From positions 1 through 19,670 of the forward strand of contig CAZMSJ010000016.1 in the NCBI GenBank assembly GCA_964568925.1: a stretch of 19,670 nt of DNA. Direction: 5' to 3'. The stretch is from CAYQUL01 sp964568925. GTDB taxonomy: Bacteria > Patescibacteriota > Microgenomatia > UBA8517. The stretch's first letter is position 1. Each line of letters opens with the position of its first letter. Of this stretch, positions 1 through 6,076 are shown piece by piece. The notes below the pieces were generated by a model. That model saw nothing but the letters and a program-made list of their open reading frames with translations. It ran no database searches and was not told the origin of the DNA. The position numbers were made by a program, and so were the translations under genes.

Positions 1-516
1 ACCCGATCAACCTATTGGGAAACCTTAGCCGCCATATACCGATCAGTCATTCCACTCGCAAAGGATGCTGATCAATTTGCAATTCAAAGTTACATCCAAG
101 CAATTGCATTGGATCCAACCAATCCAAACTTGAGAGTCGCGTTAGGTGGAATTTTCTATAACGCAAAACGATATGACGACGCAATTGATATCTACAAGCT
201 CGCAGTTGTTGCCCATCCAAAGCACTCAAACTCATTGTATAACCTTGCTATCGCCTATCGTGAAGCAGGTCAGTATGACAAGGCGGTAGAAAGACTCACA
301 CAATTACAGACAATTGTGGCAAAGGATAGTGAAGACTACAAACTGGTAGCTAAGGAACTAGAAAATGTGAAGAGTAAGCAACCAAAGAAAGAAACAACTG
401 AGCAAACTCAAAACTTAACGACTCCTGACACGAAACAAAATGTTCTCGAGCCAAAGATTGAGTTACCAACAGACGCAACACCACCTGCAACACAAGCACC
501 TGCTGCAAATCAATAA
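1..516 (+). CDS. TPR-repeat protein, C-terminal part (5' truncated)
   Basis: The reading frame is open from base 1, so the N-terminus lies outside the window. The visible 171 residues contain at least two tetratricopeptide repeats: ALDPTNPNLRVALGGIFYN with KRYDDAIDIYKLAVVAHP, then NSLYNLAIAYREAGQYDKAVERL. A Lys/Glu/Thr/Pro-rich low-complexity tail of about 55 residues follows. TPRs are protein-interaction scaffolds. In related bacteria such tails often close large multi-pass membrane proteins (for example O-antigen-ligase-like proteins with C-terminal TPRs), but no membrane segment is visible here, so that is only a possibility. The gene converges on the HAD gene across a shared hairpin. The first ATG/TTG inside the window (TTG at 109) is internal to a repeat and is not the true start. 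Confidence 0.85.
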   Translation, partial: TRSTYWETLAAIYRSVIPLAKDADQFAIQSYIQAIALDPTNPNLRVALGGIFYNAKRYDDAIDIYKLAVVAHPKHSNSLYNLAIAYREAGQYDKAVERLTQLQTIVAKDSEDYKLVAKELENVKSKQPKKETTEQTQNLTTPDTKQNVLEPKIELPTDATPPATQAPAANQ

Positions 517-525
517 CTTCCGCCA

Positions 526-560
526 CAAAAAGAGGGTGACTGAAGTATCTTCAATCACCC
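526..560 (-). terminator. Hairpin terminator between convergent genes
   Basis: An inverted repeat at 534-560 (GGGTGACTGAAG, 3-nt loop, CTTCAATCACCC) forms an 11-bp stem with one mismatch. On the minus strand it is followed at once by TCTTTTTG (533-526), a good intrinsic-terminator tail for the HAD gene ending at 571. On the plus strand the downstream sequence is less T-rich, so termination of the TPR gene would be weaker. Confidence 0.75.
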
Positions 561-570
561 ATGTAAGTCT

Positions 571-1137
571 TTACGCTTTAGCTAGATCTTGTTCTGGCTC
601 AAGTGGTAGTACTGTTTTCCAGTTTTGCCAATTCATACGGAGTTTGGCTGACGAATCTTTGTTGTATGGAGCATCATACACAACATGCCTCCACAACGGT
701 TGATAAATCCCCGTTATCTCTGGTTTGTCATCAATCAAGTAGTCGCCTCTCACCATCGTTTTGTCTTGTACAATCATTAATCGTCTGACAAAATCTGGCC
801 CCAGATGGTGTTGTACCCATGCTACCTTTTCATCATGACAATAGGGATTGTCGCTCACGGGACTGGTCAAAATAAAAACTTCTGCCCCCGTTTCAAGCAG
901 CTCATTTATTCCAACCAAAGCTTCTGGAATGGGTGGCATATCAAGGAAGAAATTCTTCCGACGAATAAGCTTCCGAATGTCCTTTTTGTACCTTTCGGGC
1001 AGATCATCATGCACAAAAAAGTGTTTGCGCTGTGAAACAGGAATGTTCGGAGCATCGGGGCGCGTTTCACCCCACAACGTATGAAAATGACCTGAAAAAT
1101 CAGCAAGTACTCCATCTTGATCTACCAAATAGATCAT
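571..1137 (-). CDS. 5'(3')-deoxyribonucleotidase-like HAD hydrolase (NT5C type)
   Basis: The 188-residue protein carries the HAD-fold motifs of the 5'-nucleotidase type C family: DQDGVLADF near the N-terminus (D6 nucleophile, D8 acid/base), FILTSP (motif II, residues 88-93), K126 as candidate motif III lysine, and DYLIDDKPE (motif IV, D136/D137). Members dephosphorylate deoxynucleoside 5'-monophosphates, often pyrimidines, in the cytoplasm. Length fits the family. The ATG at 1137 is preceded by AAGGAGAGGTCAG, giving a clear Shine-Dalgarno. It is the last gene of a minus-strand run after two tiny genes, with a 20-bp palindrome just upstream. The family is firm. The exact substrate cannot be read from the sequence, and some relatives act on other phosphate esters. 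Confidence 0.85.
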   Translation of the reverse strand: MIYLVDQDGVLADFSGHFHTLWGETRPDAPNIPVSQRKHFFVHDDLPERYKKDIRKLIRRKNFFLDMPPIPEALVGINELLETGAEVFILTSPVSDNPYCHDEKVAWVQHHLGPDFVRRLMIVQDKTMVRGDYLIDDKPEITGIYQPLWRHVVYDAPYNKDSSAKLRMNWQNWKTVLPLEPEQDLAKA

Positions 1138-1159
1138 CTGACCTCTCCTTGAAAACTAC

Positions 1160-1179
1160 GGTGCCAGGTTCCTGGCACC
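1160..1179. repeat. Perfect 20-bp palindrome
   Basis: GGTGCCAGG-TT-CCTGGCACC is a perfect inverted repeat with 9-bp arms. It lies between the end of the tiny frameshifted gene and the Shine-Dalgarno of the HAD gene, so on the minus strand it would form a very GC-rich hairpin in the 5' leader. I see no second copy in the window. It resembles the short palindromes mobilised by RAYT (REP-associated tyrosine transposase) enzymes, and a RAYT-type domain is encoded at 6077-7330, but a functional link is speculative. There is no U-tract, so it is a poor terminator. Confidence 0.75.
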
Positions 1180-1189
1180 AGTAAAACAA

Positions 1190-1341
1190 TTACTCTACAA
1201 ACTGATCGACCGGTGGATCAGACTTCCCTTTTTCGTTCATGTATCCATCAATGATATTGTCACTCAGAGATGAAAAACGCTAAAGGTACCTTCAAACACA
1301 CGGTGCATTGTTTTACCTAACCAAGTTAGGAATCTACTCAT
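1190..1341 (-). pseudogene. Tiny protein gene, apparently frameshifted
   Basis: An ATG at 1341 overlaps the stop of the preceding small gene (ATGAGTAG) and opens MSRFLTWLGKTMHRVFEG, which stops after 25 residues (1264-1266). A second frame then reads protein-like sequence, DNIIDGYMNEKGKSDPPVD, to a TAA at 1190-1192. Restoring one base near the five-T run at about 1271-1280 joins both halves into one 50-residue protein, similar in length to its 53-residue neighbour. This may be a real frameshift mutation, an assembly error in a homopolymer, or coincidence. Composition (hydrophobic/basic N-terminus, acidic C-terminus) looks coding. I do not recognise the family. Confidence 0.4.
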
Positions 1342-1495
1342 GAGATGTGCGCCTCGCTCTATCTTCTTCCGTCAGTCGTTTTGCGACTGGATCGTTAGAT
1401 ATTGCGGCGTCCCACATCCGTTCGAGAAACTGAATATTGGATTGGCTAAATCGATCGATAACGTTTCCAATCACTCTAAAAAACCAATAAAACAC
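1334..1495 (-). CDS. Small protein of 53 residues, unknown function
   Basis: A GTG start at 1495 lies 5 nt after a textbook Shine-Dalgarno AAGGAGGA (1501-1508, minus strand), the strongest ribosome-binding site in the window. A TATAAT -10 box (1533-1538) sits 17 bp from a TCCACA -35. The product starts MFYWFFRVIGNVIDRFSQ (aromatic, hydrophobic) and ends in a charged stretch, VAKRLTEEDRARRTSHE. This suggests an amphipathic or membrane-associated N-terminal helix. The stop overlaps the ATG of the next tiny gene, suggesting translational coupling. No family is recognised. Promoter plus ribosome-binding site make it a more credible gene than the plus-strand frame covering the same bases. Confidence 0.65.
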   Translation of the reverse strand: MFYWFFRVIGNVIDRFSQSNIQFLERMWDAAISNDPVAKRLTEEDRARRTSHE

Positions 1496-1532
1496 GAGAT
1501 TCCTCCTTATCTTTTCAAGAAACCTTGGGGCA

Positions 1533-1563
1533 ATTATACCTTATAAATATAAAAATGTGGACC
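1533..1563 (-). promoter_or_regulatory. Promoter for the small-protein gene
   Basis: On the minus strand TCCACA (-35, about 1556-1561, overlapping the tRNA 3' end) is followed after 17 bp by TATAAT (1533-1538). The predicted transcript starts near 1526 and gives a leader of about 30 nt containing the AAGGAGGA site. Confidence 0.55.
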
Positions 1564-1628
1564 GTGGCGGAATCGAACCCCCGTTTCTGCAATGCGAATG
1601 CAGTGTATTACCACTGTACGAACGGCCC
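1558..1628 (-). tRNA. tRNA-Ala (anticodon CGC)
   Basis: The minus strand folds into a 71-nt cloverleaf. The acceptor GGGCCGT pairs with ACGGTCC and includes the G3-U70 wobble that identifies alanine tRNAs, with discriminator A73. The anticodon arm is CTGCA-TTCGCAT-TGCAG, giving anticodon CGC (codon GCG). U8, A14, G18-G19 and the T-loop TTCGATT are present. Two oddities: the T-stem GGGGG/CCGCC has a G51-G63 mismatch, and CCA is not encoded (the 3' flank reads CATTTTT). It starts 13 nt after the stop of the M23 peptidase gene, so it may be co-transcribed with it. Confidence 0.88.
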
Positions 1629-1641
1629 TTGAAGCTAACCG

Positions 1642-2748
1642 TTATCTTAATACTCCAAGAGGATTAATGCGAGTTCCACCTTTGTAGATTTCAAAATGTA
1701 AATGAATTCCAGTTGAATGCCCAGTTGTTCCCATCTGTCCCAAGGCTGCACCACGAGCAACTGACTGGCCGATCTTTACATAGATCTTTTGTAAATGTCC
1801 ATATCGCGTTCTAAAGCCATTCCCATGATCAATCATGACCATGTTCCCATATCCAGTGTTGTCCCATCCAGCAGCGATAATACGGCCGCTATCTGCAGCT
1901 ACAACAGTTGGGGCTGCTCTGTTTGCGATATCAACACCTGGGTGGTACCAATAGAACTTTTGAGAGATGATTCCCTGTGTTGGCCATACAAAACTTCCGG
2001 ATGCAACAACGGTTCCAGCGTCAGGGGTAATCTGCTTTGTTCGTGGTGTTGAACTTGGGTTATTATCATCTTTCTTTACACCTTCTGGAACGATGACAAT
2101 CTGACCAATCGCCAGTTCAAATGTCTCGTCATTTACAAAGGTGTTAAATGGAAAATCGACGATTGCTTGTGGATCTGCATCGTACTTTTTGGAGATAGAA
2201 TAAATAGTGTCACCTTTGGTTACCTTGTGGCTAATACCAGTAATTGGCAAAATCTGGAGCTTCTGACCAACCTTAATAGCGTTTTTAGATTCCAAATCAT
2301 TTTGCCACCTAATGGTGTCATCTGAGATATCAAATTTCTTGGCAATTGTGCTTACCGTGTCACCTTCAGCAACAGTGTATTCAATGGTCTGATCACGGTA
2401 TCCTTTGTCAGAGAAGTCAGTTCCCAATTCACTTGCTTGGGCTGAAGCTGAAAGAACTTGTGACGGAGAGGCTGCGTCCCACGGGTTTAATCGGTGTGAA
2501 CCTAATTCATCTGCAACAACAGGAGCAATGATTATTCCTAAAGCCGTGATTCCTGCCATACCTGAATGGATAAATCGTTTGGCCAAGCGACCTCTCTTTC
2601 GATACAGTGCCGTTGCAAAAACAGTCTTCCCTGCTTCGAACTTCAAAACGTTGCCATGCAAAATATTTTTAACAAACAAAAAGAAGGCGCGGTTAAATTG
2701 ATTGAGTTCGCGAAGAAGGACACGTATCTGGTAATGTAGGCGCGACAT
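1642..2748 (-). CDS. LysM-domain M23 metallopeptidase (peptidoglycan hydrolase)
   Basis: The 368-residue protein has a basic N-terminal region and one predicted membrane helix (about residues 62-79, GMAGITALGIIIAPVVA). Two LysM peptidoglycan-binding repeats follow (about 123-168 and 173-221, each with a YTVAEGDTVSTIAKKF-like start). A C-terminal M23 lysostaphin-like peptidase domain spans about 253-361. The zinc and catalytic residues are visible: H269 and D273 (HPGVD), H318 (YGHL), and H349/H351 (HLHFE). It should cleave peptidoglycan cross-links outside the membrane during growth or division. The ATG has no clear Shine-Dalgarno, but a promoter-like TTGAAG-17 bp-TATCCT ends 13 nt before it, so the leader may be very short. 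An internal start at Met64 is an alternative. Confidence 0.9.
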   Translation of the reverse strand: MSRLHYQIRVLLRELNQFNRAFFLFVKNILHGNVLKFEAGKTVFATALYRKRGRLAKRFIHSGMAGITALGIIIAPVVADELGSHRLNPWDAASPSQVLSASAQASELGTDFSDKGYRDQTIEYTVAEGDTVSTIAKKFDISDDTIRWQNDLESKNAIKVGQKLQILPITGISHKVTKGDTIYSISKKYDADPQAIVDFPFNTFVNDETFELAIGQIVIVPEGVKKDDNNPSSTPRTKQITPDAGTVVASGSFVWPTQGIISQKFYWYHPGVDIANRAAPTVVAADSGRIIAAGWDNTGYGNMVMIDHGNGFRTRYGHLQKIYVKIGQSVARGAALGQMGTTGHSTGIHLHFEIYKGGTRINPLGVLR

Positions 2749-2761
2749 GTGCAGCAGAGAC

Positions 2762-2790
2762 AGGATACCAGATTGTTAGATAGTCTTCAA
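2762..2790 (-). promoter_or_regulatory. Candidate promoter upstream of the M23 peptidase
   Basis: On the minus strand TTGAAG (2785-2790), a 17-bp spacer and TATCCT (2762-2767, preceded by an extended TGG) lie at the end of rho and just before the ATG at 2748. The predicted start is near 2755, a leader of about 7 nt. Each hexamer matches consensus at four of six positions. Confidence 0.4.
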
Positions 2791-3966
2791 ACTATCGAGA
2801 AACTCTTTATTGGTCTCTGTCTTTGACAGTTTACCCAAGAGTGTTTCTGTTCTTTCGTCGTCATGCATCATGTCTAACATGCGGCGAAGAGTCAAAATTT
2901 GTGCCATGGTTTCTTTTCCATACAACAATTCTTCTTGTCGTGTTCCACTTCGAGTTACATTAATTGCTGGGAAGATGCGTCGTTCTGCAAATCGTCGATC
3001 AAGATGAAGTTCCATGTTTCCTGTTCCCTTAAATTCTTCATAAATTAAGTCATCCATACGTGAACCAGTTTCAACTAAACAGGTACCGATGATTGTGAGT
3101 GAGCCTCCACCTTCAATTTTTCGAGCTGCACCAAAGAACTTCTTTGCAGGTTGTAATGCTCCGGTGTCAAAACCTCCAGAAAGTGTTCTTCCTGAATTAG
3201 GCAATGCCAAGTTGTATGCTCGAGCAAGTCGAGTAATTGAGTCCAAAACGATAACAACGTCTTTTCCACTTTCAACCAAGCGCTTTGCTCGATCTAATGC
3301 GAGTTCTCCTGCTCGAGTTTGATCGTGTGGATCATCGTCAAAGTTAGAAGCTGCAACCATTCCATTTCCATTGGTTGTACTCTTAATCAAACGAGTTAAG
3401 TCCGTGACTTCTTCTGGTCGTTCTCCAATAAGAACTGCAATAAGGAATGTTTCAGGGTGGTTTTTAGCAATACCATTGATGATGTCTTTAATAAGCCATG
3501 TTTTACCTGCTTTTGGAGGAGCAACAATTAATCCTCGTTGTCCAAAACCAATTGGAGCAATCAAATCGATCATTCTTGTTGTGATGGTTTCTCGATCAGT
3601 AGAAAGTGTAATTTGGCGATCTGGGTAGATAGCAGTCAATGATTCAAAGTCTGCTCTCTCTTGCATTTCTTTTGCCTCATCTCCATTAACAGTTTCAACT
3701 TTCAAAAGTCCCCAATATCGTTCGTTTTCCTTTGGTCGTCGTGCATGTCCACCAACCATGTCACCGTTTTTTAAATTGAATCGTCGAATTTGAGAAGCTG
3801 AGATATAGACATCTTTATCTGAAGGACTGAAATTTGGACGCAACAAACCAGAGCCCTCGGTAGCAATATCTAGGACTCCTTCAACGAATTCCGTTGGAAG
3901 CGCAGAATCGGGAATTACCCGATCATCAACGATCAACGTCTTATTATCGAAAGCATTATCTGACAT
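2776..3966 (-). CDS. rho: Transcription termination factor Rho
   Basis: The 396-residue product is a hexameric RNA-dependent ATPase that terminates transcription. The cold-shock-type RNA-binding domain occupies about residues 28-95 (GVLDIATEGSGLLRP, QIRRFNLKNGD, ERYWGLLKV). The ATPase core has Walker A APPKAGKTW (149-157), Walker B VVIVLDSITRLARA (237-250), the Q/R-loop region GGFDTGALQPAKKFFGAARK and the FKGTGNMEL block. It lacks the long N-terminal insertion some Rho proteins have. The ATG at 3966 is the only plausible start: the frame stays open upstream into the gap, but that sequence (FYLGAARIRLTTSS) does not look like Rho and contains a promoter. It is flanked by surface-protein genes but is probably transcribed from its own promoter. 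Confidence 0.95.
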   Translation of the reverse strand: MSDNAFDNKTLIVDDRVIPDSALPTEFVEGVLDIATEGSGLLRPNFSPSDKDVYISASQIRRFNLKNGDMVGGHARRPKENERYWGLLKVETVNGDEAKEMQERADFESLTAIYPDRQITLSTDRETITTRMIDLIAPIGFGQRGLIVAPPKAGKTWLIKDIINGIAKNHPETFLIAVLIGERPEEVTDLTRLIKSTTNGNGMVAASNFDDDPHDQTRAGELALDRAKRLVESGKDVVIVLDSITRLARAYNLALPNSGRTLSGGFDTGALQPAKKFFGAARKIEGGGSLTIIGTCLVETGSRMDDLIYEEFKGTGNMELHLDRRFAERRIFPAINVTRSGTRQEELLYGKETMAQILTLRRMLDMMHDDERTETLLGKLSKTETNKEFLDSLKTI

Positions 3967-4033
3967 AAATGGATTAACAGTATATAGAAGACTTATACCC
4001 TTCTCGGCAAACCTAGAAGAAGTAGTTAAACGT

Positions 4034-4062
4034 ATTCTAGCAGCCCCAAGATAAAAGTCAAA
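4034..4062 (-). promoter_or_regulatory. Extended -10 promoter for rho
   Basis: On the minus strand TTGACT (4057-4062) and TAGAAT (4034-4039) are separated by 16 bp, with an extended -10 TGC directly before TAGAAT. This is one of the best sigma-70-type matches in the window. It predicts a start near 4027 and a leader of about 60 nt to the ATG at 3966. It lies immediately beside the assembly gap. Confidence 0.65.
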
Positions 4063-4162
4063 NNNNNNNNNNNNNNNNNNNNNNNNNNNNNNNNNNNNNN
4101 NNNNNNNNNNNNNNNNNNNNNNNNNNNNNNNNNNNNNNNNNNNNNNNNNNNNNNNNNNNNNN
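4063..4162. other. Assembly gap (100 N)
   Basis: Exactly 100 N, a conventional placeholder length. It removes the last residues and stop of the sortase and the space before the rho promoter. The apparent fusion of sortase and Rho in one open frame across the gap is an artefact of unknown gap length. Confidence 0.97.
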
Positions 4163-4887
4163 CTGGCAAAAACCAAGAGTCGTTTCCATGTTGTTCCTGG
4201 TGGATCACAGGTCTGCAAAATCATGGTTGGCCCCTCCTCTGGGGTTAAAAAAGAAACGTCTGATGCAGAGACAATCTTTTTGTCTGTGACTTCATAGGTG
4301 TACTTCACATCTTGGTAATAGATATAGATATCGTCACCTACAACTAACTTTCTTAAGTCGTAGAAAATAGCATTATATTTTGAAAAGTTAACTAATGAAT
4401 CAGTTGAATGGGCAAAGAGGAATATTCGCTTATTTTCACCGGGATATCCGGTTCCTTGGGCATGCGCAACACCTTTTGTTAGGGCATCTTTATATATAGC
4501 TTCATTTGATACATCAACATTGTCGACAATATCAGCGTAGGCATAAATCTTAGGGATAGATAATGAAAAGGAAGCTGAAAGACCTAATGCCTGTGCCTCG
4601 TCTTTTGCACTTCCCCCTGTTGCTGCTTGAGCAACCGGCACCTGTGTTTGGTACTCGTCAGGTAACTCTATATAGTTACTGGGTGCAAAGGTGGTTAAAA
4701 GTGACGTTAAGGCAAAGCTAACGAGTAAGGCACTTATAAAAAAGGAGATCTGTTGAGCTCTTCCCCGTTTTGGCTCAATCAAAATAACTTCTCCATACGA
4801 CAAACCAGATCCAGCATAATAGAGATGACCAAATTTATGAATTGGTCGTTTAGGAGTTCTTAATTTTGTCGCCCAGGTAAAGTCCAT
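4163..4887 (-). CDS. Sortase (3' end in assembly gap)
   Basis: The visible 241 residues are a membrane-anchored cysteine transpeptidase that joins LPXTG-type substrates to the cell surface. A cytoplasmic N-terminus of about 46 residues is followed by a membrane helix (about 47-67, ISFFISALLVSFALTSLL), then an extracytoplasmic sortase domain. The catalytic triad is visible: H160 (FLFAHS), C227 (ILQTC, a TLXTC-type motif) and R236 (WKRLLVF). Only a few C-terminal residues are missing in the gap. I chose ATG 4887, preceded by GGAG three nt upstream. A TTG at 4911 is possible but has less support. The start overlaps the 3' end of the LPXTG-protein gene by 38 nt, implying translational coupling with its probable substrate. 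Confidence 0.88.
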
Positions 4888-5419
4888 ATACTCCAATTGC
4901 ACCAATAACAATACTCACCCAGAGCTCTACTCCAGTTTTTGGAAGCGTTTTAACTGTAGCTGACGGTGTTGCCGTTGGCAGGGTTACCTTTGGTGTTCCA
5001 CTTGGGCTTGCAGTTGCCACAGCCTTAACAGTAGGTGTTGGTGTAGAACTTGGTGCCGTGCTTTCTGATGCAAAGGTTGGCTTTGATGCTTTATAGAGGG
5101 AACAGTTGTTTGTATTCTCTTTTACTCTGATTCCACACTGAGCACTGTTGTTTGCACTAAAATAGAGCACTTCACCACAACCACTTAATGGGTTAGCGCA
5201 AAATGCATCATTTTTTGATTCTTGGAACTTGGCATCAGTGTCTTGCAGTGTGCATCTTCCATCGTTATTTGTGTCTCCCTGAGGACAGTCATAGGTTTCA
5301 CAGCGAACAATAGAATTTCCACCTCCACACTGATTCCAATAGGCATCAGCAGCAGACACGGAAGAAACTGACACAGAAAGTGCCGAGACAAAAACAAAGG
5401 CTGATAAAAGCTTTTTCAT
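4850..5419 (-). CDS. LPXTG cell-surface protein with EF-hand/dockerin-like loop
   Basis: From the ATG at 5419 the 189-residue product has a classical signal peptide (MKKLLSAFVFVSALSVSV, probable cleavage after VSA). Next comes a small domain with eight cysteines (about residues 31-106) and a calcium-loop-like stretch, GDTNNDGRCTLQD (about 48-60), reminiscent of dockerin/EF-hand repeats. A Ser/Thr/Pro linker (about 113-158) leads to the sorting signal LPKTG (159-163), a hydrophobic segment and a short charged tail. It should be exported and covalently anchored by the sortase encoded immediately downstream, whose start overlaps this gene. An upstream in-frame ATG (5479) would add 20 residues before the signal peptide and is less likely. 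No Shine-Dalgarno is obvious. The ligand or role of the cysteine-rich domain is unknown. Confidence 0.85.
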   Translation of the reverse strand: MKKLLSAFVFVSALSVSVSSVSAADAYWNQCGGGNSIVRCETYDCPQGDTNNDGRCTLQDTDAKFQESKNDAFCANPLSGCGEVLYFSANNSAQCGIRVKENTNNCSLYKASKPTFASESTAPSSTPTPTVKAVATASPSGTPKVTLPTATPSATVKTLPKTGVELWVSIVIGAIGVYGLYLGDKIKNS

Positions 5420-6076
5420 ATAAGTGTAACGGTTTGAGACCTTAAAAAACGGTTGGTTCGGGGCTCGTTTGTGATTCAACCAAAAAGTGAAGAATCGAGT
5501 AGGATAACACGACTGAAGAGCTAATGCAAGCGAACTCCGTGCCTCGACGAAAAATCACCTTTGAACTCAAAACAGCCTATGTAAACAAAAAGTACCCATA
5601 TGGACTTTTTGACAAAAAACTCTCCCTTTCACTCTTTTCAAAGATTTTTATAAAAAAGAACAGAAACAAAAACATATCCCAAAGTAATCAATCGTTTTTT
5701 ATATCAATTGGCCAAGATTTTTGTGATTTGAATGACAACAAAAGAAGTACTGATACGAATTTTGCACTTATAACGAATTACTACAGTGCAAATTACTACC
5801 GTAAAAAACAAGAACATTTTTTGACAAAAAAAGTTTCGAAAAGAAAAAGTAAATTTCTCTTGCGAAAAATTTGCGAGCGGCGCGTAAAAAAATTTCAGTT
5901 GCGAAAATAATAGAAAAAAGAAAGGCGTTTGAACACACTAAAATGAGGCTAAAACGACACTTAAACACCGACTGAATACAAAAACACCGCATCACGTTTT
6001 TTTGACTTCAGTGCGTTATATATTCTCAGACTCAATTCATACTTGCAAAGTTTCTCCTTTCAAGTTAGCTTTAATT
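5420..6076. other. AT-rich divergent intergenic region
   Basis: These 657 bp separate the leftward LPXTG gene from the rightward HUH-domain gene. The plus strand is rich in A runs. Repeated elements are present: the near-palindrome TTTTTGACAAAAA at 5606-5618 and 5818-5830; TTGCGAAAA at about 5860 and 5899; and AATTACTAC twice near 5776-5798. A 128-codon plus-strand frame (5524-5910) is Lys/Asn/Phe/Ser-rich, lacks a convincing ribosome-binding site and resembles no family, so I do not call it a gene. The region may hold promoters and regulator-binding sites for both flanking genes. No RNA gene is recognised. Confidence 0.6.
6043..6071 (+). promoter_or_regulatory. Candidate promoter for the HUH-domain gene
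   Basis: TTGCAA (6043-6048), 17 bp, then TAGCTT (6066-6071), ending 5 nt before the ATG at 6077. The -10 is weak, but the same TTGCAA-17 bp arrangement precedes the hddA-like gene. It would yield a leaderless transcript. Confidence 0.35.

Noticed and set aside
1340..1546. Plus-strand frame of 68 codons
   Set aside because: It is antisense to a minus-strand frame with promoter, AAGGAGGA and coding-like composition. It has no ribosome-binding site of its own.
2776..4911. Apparent 711-residue sortase-Rho fusion
   Set aside because: The frame crosses 100 N of unknown true length. The sortase domain is nearly complete before the gap, and Rho has its own ATG at 3966 and an extended -10 promoter at 4034-4062.
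5606..5830. CRISPR array or tandem repeat
   Set aside because: Only two or three short elements of about 13 bp with irregular spacing; no regular repeat-spacer structure and no cas genes.
5524..5910. Plus-strand frame of 128 codons in the AT-rich intergenic region
   Set aside because: Composition is dominated by Lys, Asn, Phe and Ser as expected from A/T runs. There is no convincing ribosome-binding site, no recognisable domain, and repeats are embedded in it.
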